NCBI GenBank assembly: GCA_964654535.1
Contig: CAZZIZ010000003.1
Coordinates: 1-55,909 of the forward strand
Length of the DNA: 55,909 bases
Direction: 5' to 3'
Origin: CAZZIZ01 sp964654535
GTDB taxonomy: Bacteria; Bacteroidota; Bacteroidia; Chitinophagales; UBA2359
Positions within the stretch are counted from its first letter, which is position 1. Each line of letters opens with the position of its first letter. Below, in pieces: positions 54,301 through 55,909 of the stretch. The notes beneath the pieces are model-generated. The model was given only the letters and a program-made list of their open reading frames with translations. It made no database searches and was not told the DNA's origin. Both the position numbers and the translations under genes were made by a program.

Positions 54301-55909
54301 GATGTACAGCTTCTCAAGAGTTCATAATTTTCAATGAAAGTTGTGCTACTGACGTTGAACTAAGTATGTCAGTTGATATTACTGAGGTGGCCCCTGGAGA
54401 CATCGTTACTTATACTATTGAAGTATTTAACAACGGTGCTGGTGTTGCACTAGACTTAGAAGTTGAAGATATACTTCCAGCTGGATTAATATTCCAAGCT
54501 CAATCTGCTACCGAAGGTAGTTACGATAGCGCTACAGGAATTTGGACTATTGGTGATCTAGCGATTTCAGCTTCCGAAACCTTAACTATAACTGCTTTAG
54601 TACAATCTATTGATTCTCCTATTATCAACTTTGCTCAAGTATCGGCTCACAGTAATGCTGATGTTGATTCTGAGCCAGGTAATAATACCACGAGCGATGC
54701 AATGGAAGATGATGAAGCAGTAGCGGTAATCTTCCCTAATGGAGAAGTAGGTAGCCAGACTGGCGATTTTGACTTGGCTTTGAACCTGTCAGTCTTCAGT
54801 CAGTCTTCTACACCACTTATAGCTGGTTCAAGTACAGTAACCTTCGCAATAGAAGTATTTAACCAAGGTGGAGTGGATGCATTCGGTATAGAAATTACCG
54901 ATTACATACCAACATCTGGTCTAACACTTAACGATTCAAACTGGACTGTTGGTGCAAATGGTTTTGCTACCTACAACTTCCCAGTAAACGTTCCAGCTGG
55001 AGCTTCTCAACAAATACTAATTACTTTCGATGTTGATGCATCTGCAAGTGGTACTTTCGAAAACTTCGCAGAAATTTCTGCTGGCTCAGATATTACACAA
55101 ACGGCTATCGATATCGATTCTAATCCTGACAATGTCAACAATGATCTATTTGTAGATGATGTATTAACTGATGACGGCACAATCGATGAAGATGATCACG
55201 ATATAGCTTCTGTACAAGTTATTGCAAATGGTGCAGGTACTACCGATGGTTCTGACGACGATACTGGCGGAATGCTAGCATCCGGTACAGATACCGCTGG
55301 AGGTACAGCAACCGATGATGCTACTACTGGAATGGGCATCACCACTGACGGTGGTGATACCGGAGTAACTACCGATGGTGGTGATACTGGTACATTTACA
55401 GACGGCACTGACACAGGTGTTGCTACTGACGGTACTGACACTGGAGTTGCTACTGATGGCACTGACACTGGAACTACAGACGGTGGTGACACTGGAGAAA
55501 ATACAGACGGTGGCGCAACAGACGGAGTAAACACTACAACCGGTGGAAGCGGCACAACTGGTGGCGGCGGAAGCGGTGTATTCGTAGACAGCGATAACGA
55601 CGGTATTTCTGATGAAGATGAAGGAACGGGAGATAGTGATTTCGACGGTATCCCAGATTACCTTGATACTGATAGTGATGATGATGGTTTCTCTGATGCT
55701 CTAGAAGGTACGGGAGATGCAGATAATGACGGCGTTCCTGACTACTTAGATCCAGATCTTGACGACCAAGACGGTGACGGAATCCCTGATTCTGTTGAAG
55801 GTCCAGGTGATGAAGACAACGATGGTATCCCTAACGTCTTGGATACTGATTCAGACGGAGACGGAACACCTGATAGTGTTGAAGGTCTTGGAGATTCAGA
55901 CGGTGACGG
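36387..55909 (+). CDS. Giant multidomain surface adhesin, 3' end outside the window (at least 6507 codons)
   Basis: The ATG at 36387 opens a frame that I followed to the last base; codons checked near 37671 and 55800 are in the same phase as the start, and my translation of many stretches found no stop. Approximate order by residue: signal peptide (LFLLVFLIVGLQDLNAQ) 1-31; NHL-like beta propeller (NNPHGIGLDPNGFLYVAE, GVTVDNQGNVYVAQ) 40-320; Cys-rich linker to 415; about 50 'ECDG' domains 415-4998; two HYR-like domains to 5155; 11 SprB repeats to 5985; two DUF11 domains to 6280; Thr/Asp/Gly tract to 6395; thrombospondin-3-like Asp-rich repeats to the edge. A T9SS sorting domain is expected beyond the edge. 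It lies 28 bp after the SprB-type gene and is probably co-transcribed with it. Role: adhesion or surface filament (inference). Confidence 0.9.
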   Translation, partial: MISVTFLKRGLGRWPLFLLVFLIVGLQDLNAQQPSECSCDEYLYLNDFQTDVIHKFRVNQDGSTTEIGNPWATGINNPHGIGLDPNGFLYVAELGGETHRLNCDGQILDSSATDNSSGTLNHVVIGNHIFYNRAGQILAYNLCSGNFVGRLCYNNNGRAAWGFQLGPDGMFYVTDNFEGGMANGAPNEGSVFRLSADLADYTAGSCSTTYAPFIDGLGGLRGVTVDNQGNVYVAQRDPDNAILKFNSAGQLLDTLVDNANDQVGFNNLFALVYVESVDLIYLSSWFDDCIGIVDPNTLTYTGAAVPWFPGTSAKAMGVITECCPISIQPDTTVAVCDNPVSRLILREYLPCDNVCAGDWNRTSGIGGFFDSCTLEFIPDENTTDTQFCFSRPDHPNNFCGGIDFCINFQLQCCELEIDQEAVDQTVQCDGTLDDFQAWLNNNGNAQLGGNAAADVHWTNNYNGNFNFTCGGAGSFTVTFTATASCGSEVSTEATFTILDTNPPVISTQASNQAVNCDGSGNTAALNAWLNSNGGASATDLCGGVTWTNNFSGSTNDCGATGVANVTFFATDNCGNTATTHGLFTIRDNAPPAVTSQAQDISVECDGNGNTAALNAWLSSNGGANASDDCSNVTWTNNFDANNSFAICDGTAGTATVTFTGSDQCGNAVTTQGTFTIVDALNPVITQAPSNASVQCDGNGNQNDLANWLANNGGSSASDQCSGTDLIWTNDYNPNNFIQGCGASGEVLVIFTATDACGNNTTAQATFEIIDNTNPTISSPAVSAVVECDGNGNTTDLNNWLNNNGGAQSTDQCSGSEITWTNNYSPNNFNTECGAAGSVLVRFTAIDDCGNSVSSTATFTIEDTTDPAIGSNPQDLVVECDGSGNTNQLNNWLNNNGGATSSDSCSPNNQIVWSNDYTPGSFPFDCGASGVLNVTFTATDDCGNATSAQATFTIEDTTDPFIDGNGALDMTVECDGNGNLGDLQAWLNNNGGADFSDVCSGSSISFTNNYNPNGNNGGNNGAVFVDCNGLSVNDPNAIGIGGSVLVTFTGSDECGNSFDTQATFTIEDTIPPSIDTEAQDLTVECDGEGNLDDLAAFLASNGGASASDICSGLDSDGNGNITWTNDFNPGDLVYDCGSAGDVLVTFTATDNCGNASNTQATFTIEDDTPPTIDTQAQDVTVECDGSGNTSDLADFLNSNGGADASDTCSDTSLAGTGNTDIVWTNDYNPANFVRTCGAAGSVLVTFTATDDCGNTSDSPATFTIVDTIDPSIDSQPQDITVECDGSGNTTELNNWLNNNGGATASDVCSMNSDIVWSHDFTPGTFPFTCGASGSLLVTFTATDDCGNDTSAQATFTIEDTTAPFIDGNGALDLTVECDGNGNVGELQSFLNSNGGADIDDLCSGSNLVWTNNYNPNGNNGGNNGAVFFDCNGLSVDNPNAIGIGGSVLVTFTATDDCGNSFDTEATFTIEDSTPPSIDTDAQDLTVQCDGEGNLDDLAAFLASNGGASASDICSGLDSDGSGNVTWSNDFNPGDLVYDCGSAGEVLVTFTATDNCGNASDTQATFTIEDDTAPTIDTEAQDVTVECDGNGNQSDLADFLNNNGGANASDLCSDTSLAGTGNTDIVWTNDYNPNNFNITCGAAGSVLVTFTATDDCGNTSDTEATFTIRDTIDPVIDGAGASDLTVECDGNGNTGDLQSFLDSNGGATASDVCSGSDIVWTNNLEDGTGGSNGVGVVYFDCDGLEINDPNELTAGGALTVIFTATDDCGNSTNTEATFTIEDTTPPSIDGEAQDLTVECDGEGNLSDLQDFLNNNGGASASDICSGLDSGADAGVVWTNDFNPGDLVYDCGFAGDVLVTFTATDNCGNSSDTEATFTIEDSNGPTIDAEATDVTVECDGNGNADDLANFLNSNGGASASDECSNSDAGGNGTDDIVWTNDYVPGALVFDCGAAGSILVTFTATDECGNSTDTQATFTIEDTIDPVIDGNGAQDLTVECDGNGNLGELQTYLDNNGGATASDICSGSNVTWTHDYNPGDLVFDCGAAGDATITFTATDDCGNSSTTSATFTIVDTLSPVIDGPGAQDLSVECDGNGNFNELQSWLGNNGGAIVTDECSAVTWSNDFTALSDDCGASGSVTVNFTAQDDCGNSVSTSATFTIRDTVSPVIPGGGATDLVVECDGAGNQAQLNEWLNNNGGATATDVCSSVVWTHDFVANNIVFDCGGAGDATVTFTATDDCGNSSTTEASFIIEDTSSPEFTLEAADLTVECDGSGNGTDLQNWLASNAGAQVIEDCGDVAWTNNFSALSDDCGSSGSVSVTFTATDDCGNASTTSGVFTIVDTTLPTITVSPTDLTVECDGDGNLTELNNWLNNNGGASASDICGQVVWSNDFTQNSIQLDCGNSGSATIVFTATDDCGNSVTDSATFTIQDSSNPVISANANNVTVECDGAGNASDLQNWLNNNGGASASDDCSDVTWTNDFTALSDDCGASGSIQVTFTASDDCGNSTSTTGVFTIEDTTEPTIQGPGAQDLTVECDGNGNTAQLNEWLNNNGGATATDICGAIVWSNDYQPANTITDCGEAGDVTVVFTATDDCGNSSNTSAIFSIVDTSSPEFTTEASDLTVECDGSGNFSDLQTWLSNNGGATVIEDCGNVIWSNDFSALSDDCGASGSVQVIFTATDDCGNSDTSTGVFSITDTTDPTIDTQASDITFECDGNGNQDEINAWLNSNGGAAATDICGSISWSNDFDSNLIELDCGNAGTAQVTFTATDACGNASTSLATLTISDTNAPQISVNALDATAECDGAGNFTELSAWLNNNGGASASDDCGDVVWSNDFSALSDDCGATGSVQVTFTATDDCGNAASTSGTFTIQDTTPPTVSQQAAPITLECDGAGNTAEVQAWLNDNGGAVVTDICSTVVWTNDFDGNITVDCGASGSTTVTFTATDACGNVITSIAILTIEDTTSPTVTIEAADATVECDGAGNFNDLQVWLNNNGGAAVADDCSDVVWTNDFSALSDECGATGSVSVSFTATDDCGNTTSTDATFSITDTSAPSIDVQSSDLTIECDGNGNESEINAWLNSNGGAASTDICGAVAWTNDFDANLIQLDCGNAGSAQVTFTATDACGNASTSVSTITIADTSAPQITVTAQDATVECDGAGNIDDLATWLNSNGGAAAADDCSDVVWSNDFSALSDDCGATGSVQVTFTATDDCGNAESTTGTFTIQDTTPPSLTEQAAPITLECDGAGNTAEVQAWLNDNGGAVVTDLCSTVIWTNDFDGNITADCGNSGSATVNFTATDACGNVITSTTTLTIEDTTSPTVTIEAADATVECDGAGNFNDLQAWLNNNGGAAVADDCSNVVWTNDFSALSDECGATGSVSVSFTATDDCGNATSTDAIFSITDSSAPSIDVQSSDLTLECDGNGNEAEINAWLNSNGGAASTDLCGAVAWTNDFDANLIQIDCGNAGSAQVTFTATDACGNASTSVATVTIADTSAPQITISAENTTVECDGAGNIDDLTIWLNSNGGAAAADNCSDVVWSNDFSALSDDCGATGSVQVTFTATDDCGNAESTTGTFTIQDTTPPSLTQQAAPITLECDGAGNTAEVQAWLNNNGGAVVTDLCSTVIWTNDFDGNITADCGNSGSSTVTFTATDACGNVITSSADLVIEDTTSPTVTIEAADAIVECDGSGNAGDLQAWLNNNGGAAVADDCSNVVWTNDFSALSDECGATGSVSVSFTATDDCGNTSSTDATFTIADTSAPSIDVQSSDLTLECDGNGNEAEINAWLNSNGGAASTDLCGAIAWTNDYDANLIQLDCGNAGSALVTFTATDACGNTNTTEATLTIADTTAPQFTIAASDAVVECDGAGNAGDLQNWLNNNGGAAAADNCSEIIWSNDFNALSDDCGAAGSVQVTFTATDECGNAESSTATFTIEDTTAPVIDQEADTLTVECDGAGNEAEIQSWLNNNGNAIVSDLCGSVVWTNDYNGTINADCGQSGSITVNFTATDDCGNPVSTTGTIIIEDTTSPVFTIDASDVTVECDGSGNSTDLQAWLNNNGGSSVADDCGDVVWSNDFNALSDGCGASGSVEVTFTATDDCGNSASDSAVFTIEDNTAPIVTTDASDIILECGADNETAINNWLNSNGGAVANDVCGAIEWSNDYDGSLSNIVCGQSGSATVTFTATDACGNPIETTATFTLEDNTAPTISIVASDLTVECDGNGNTTELQNWLDSNGGSAAADSCGDIVWSNDFTSLSDDCGASGEVEVTFTATDECGNSDSSSATFTVQDSAIPEVTSDATDLTVECNDEADAAIQVWLDNNGGAVASDICSNVTWTNDFTTVSGGCGNAGSATVNFTAADACGNLVTTTAVLTIEDTSPPLLVTQASDLVSECSGPLDETAINAWLDDNGGADATDVCGDVTWSNDFTGLTADCGETAFALVTFTATDDCGNIATTSANYIIEDTTLPDFAINANDITVECDGAGNVTELQDWLNSNGGSSASDLCSNIVWTNDFNELDGDCGASGSVEVTFTATDDCGNSAESTATFTIVDSTPPSLDTEASDTTVICDGSGNETELNNWLDNQGGAQVTELCGDITWTNDFDGLSIECGNTGSATVTFTATDECGNVANTTATFGVEDTSDPVFSIEAEDLIVECDGSGNADDFATWLNGNGGAAAADDCGSIEWSNDFNGLSDECGETGSATVTFTATDECGNSSSSTATIEIIDTTPPAISAEATSLLTECEADGNSAELDAWLDSNGGATATDLCGSVTWTHDFTTLTDGCGASGTATVTFTATDDCGNESSTTTELSIVDNTPPFFITDAAPISLDCTDLENSSQLQAWLDNNGGAVAEDNCGTVSWANDFIEANVSCDPSQAVTVTFVATDDCGNSAITSAAVSVLDNDAPSITLEAVDQVVECDGNGNINELQAWLDNNGGASANDACGTVTWSNDYDGQVDTSCDASHTISFTAMDDCGNIATTSATFSVADTSAPVISNTPADITVECDNIPAANDPNALDVCGNANVTLDENSTQTSNGTCSDNSYVITRTWTATDECGNTSTASQTITVEDTTAPIFDAIPADIAVSADNVPDFAAIPASDNCDNDVEVTFVTEQENITCGFVTTITWTAIDNCGNASTATQVVTVTDEISAETTVVGTNDCSGTGVGSASVTVSGGQAPYTYLWDNGETTATASQLSDGPHSVTVTDATGCDTQASVTIEAAPSLTINITGATPVNCTLNSNGSATAAPVGGVGPYSYLWDNGETSPTAIALSPGVHNVTITDANGCTADGSVTIIVPDAITVEAIMLTPSTCNSATGAVQAIVSGGNPPYSYLWSTGGTSDIESDLTNGVYTVTVIDAAGCTGEATANVGTSGGDIGVNVALSNASCDGGGVVTASANVVGGTGPYTYLWSDGSTNANNNGLSIGNHSVVVTDVNGCTSEESFTISGMEALSIAFTTSAASCSGSANGEAIVSVSGGSGPYSYVWSNGQTGPILTDVDGGTFTVNVTDSNGCTGSEEVTISATGTLEASVSTIDVTCWSGSDGVGTITVTGGTAPYEFLWPNESTINELAGLEAGIYDVLVTDSEGCSMTVQVEIVQPDQLIGLIPEVTNASCSGDADGAATVTATGGVTPYSFLWPNGSTETSQSGLPAGVTVVQVSDANGCTTNATVFVAQPNNLFGEVSVVSNADCGVLNGAASIEIIGGNEPFEVLWSNGSTSLDATGFSAGWHSVEVSDDAGCTSVSNFLIPGNNDIVIEVLATTPPGCSDATGGSASISINGGSAPYDILWSNGDTSLTSSNLGTGIHTVLVTDALDCQQGFLIEFEELAELELSLLNIQPASCAGANDGSATVTVLNGNDNYNYQWSNGDTSASSEGLAAGNYTVEVSDNTGCSASIDVTIEELGSLFIVEEGTQSTCDQQAFGSIDINVGNGSAPFTYSWSNGETTQDISGLVSGAYEVMISDANGCTASQEFIIFNESCATDVELSMSVDITEVAPGDIVTYTIEVFNNGAGVALDLEVEDILPAGLIFQAQSATEGSYDSATGIWTIGDLAISASETLTITALVQSIDSPIINFAQVSAHSNADVDSEPGNNTTSDAMEDDEAVAVIFPNGEVGSQTGDFDLALNLSVFSQSSTPLIAGSSTVTFAIEVFNQGGVDAFGIEITDYIPTSGLTLNDSNWTVGANGFATYNFPVNVPAGASQQILITFDVDASASGTFENFAEISAGSDITQTAIDIDSNPDNVNNDLFVDDVLTDDGTIDEDDHDIASVQVIANGAGTTDGSDDDTGGMLASGTDTAGGTATDDATTGMGITTDGGDTGVTTDGGDTGTFTDGTDTGVATDGTDTGVATDGTDTGTTDGGDTGENTDGGATDGVNTTTGGSGTTGGGGSGVFVDSDNDGISDEDEGTGDSDFDGIPDYLDTDSDDDGFSDALEGTGDADNDGVPDYLDPDLDDQDGDGIPDSVEGPGDEDNDGIPNVLDTDSDGDGTPDSVEGLGDSDGD
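39273..42620 (+). repeat. Super-repeat of 1209, 930 and 930 bp
   Basis: Segments beginning with the GNGA(L/Q)DLTVECDG-type unit start at 39273, 40482, 41412 and 42342. The first period is 1209 bp (four units). The next two are exactly 930 bp (three units); the unit with SQPQDITVECDG (279 bp) is absent from them. Confidence 0.85.
45033..48227 (+). repeat. Three copies of a 1065-bp, four-domain super-repeat
   Basis: CAAGCTGCTCC, coding QAAP before ITLECDG, starts at 45033, 46098 and 47163, and the aligned codon of the next unit is at 48228. All three periods are exactly 1065 bp (355 codons, four domains). Domain order within a copy: LCSTV.W (or ICSTV), ADDCS.V.WTNDFSALSDECG, ..CGA.AWTND.DANLIQ, AD.CS..WSNDF.ALSDDCG. 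Copies differ mostly at third codon positions. Confidence 0.9.
51865..54345 (+). repeat. 11 SprB repeats in the second giant gene
   Basis: I counted 11 units of about 75 aa with the pattern ATPVNCTxxxNGSAT, GGVGPYSYLWDNGET, LSPGVHNVTITDANGCT. They follow two classical HYR-like domains (51380-51850: ADITVECDNIPAAND, TRTWTATDECGN) and precede two DUF11 domains (54370-54690 and 54770-55130: APGDIVTYTIEVFNNGAG and STVTFAIEVFNQGGVDAFGI). Confidence 0.88.
55235..55565 (+). repeat. Low-complexity Thr/Asp/Gly tract
   Basis: It codes units such as VATDGTDTG (27 bp, two near-perfect copies at about 55420-55475), TTDGGDTG and ENTDGGATDG. It probably forms a flexible acidic spacer between the DUF11 domains and the Asp-rich tract. 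Confidence 0.85.
55575..55909 (+). repeat. Thrombospondin-3-like calcium-binding Asp-rich repeats
   Basis: Units of the type DSDNDGISDEDEGTGDSDFD, GIPDYLDTDSDDDG and DQDGDGIPDSVEGPGDEDND recur to the window end. Such DxDxDG loops bind calcium in thrombospondin and OmpA-like proteins and commonly stiffen surface stalks; this is family knowledge, not tested here. Confidence 0.88.

Overview
The window looks like chromosomal DNA of a Bacteroidota bacterium, most likely a marine Saprospiria/Lewinella-type lineage; the phylum is well supported and the finer placement is inference. Supporting signs are a type IX secretion (T9SS) C-terminal sorting domain on the 1017-aa protein, a CHU_C/gliding-type C-terminal domain on the 2884-aa protein, SprB and DUF11 repeats, YtxJ (bacillithiol system), Mpl, KdtA and many thioredoxin-fold envelope proteins. 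I saw no tRNA, rRNA, CRISPR array, transposase or integrase.

Bases 1-13800 hold compact housekeeping and envelope genes: a NUDIX hydrolase divergent from pyrE; a saccharopine dehydrogenase-like gene behind a TlpA-type lipo/periplasmic thioredoxin; the signal recognition particle RNA gene (minus strand, about 4155-4256), which has no ORF; an acyl-CoA carboxylase beta subunit (methylcrotonyl type); two secreted thioredoxin-like proteins flanking an unusual repeat protein with a peptidoglycan-binding end; the operon mpl - DEDDh exonuclease - dolichol-phosphate-mannose-synthase-like glycosyltransferase; a 45-aa lipoprotein plus ytxJ, convergent with osmC; and an outer-membrane-type protein overlapping lipA.

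Bases 13807-14481 and 23066-23870 are gene-free and are built from the same two dispersed elements, here called A and B. A third copy of A is cut by the left window edge. Between them lie a T9SS-sorted beta-propeller protein, thymidine kinase, a Glu-rich cytoplasmic-looking protein, an outer-membrane protein with kdtA, and a secreted cyclophilin. Bases 23871-27320 hold an E2 2-oxoacid dehydrogenase subunit behind cinA, and a DUF4197 lipoprotein.

Bases 27704-55909, half of the window, are two giant same-strand genes 28 bp apart. The first encodes a 2884-aa SprB-repeat protein with a C-terminal gliding/T9SS-type domain. The second starts at 36387 and is still open at the last base (at least 6507 codons). 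It has a signal peptide, an NHL-like propeller, about 50 tandem 88-110-aa 'ECDG..WLNNNGG' domains, two HYR-like domains, 11 SprB repeats, two DUF11 domains, a Thr/Asp/Gly tract and a thrombospondin-3-like Asp-rich tract. The two genes look like a secreted surface adhesin or gliding-filament locus. Exact higher-order periods inside the second gene (1065 bp repeated three times; 1209/930/930 bp) show that it grew by duplicating blocks of three or four domains.
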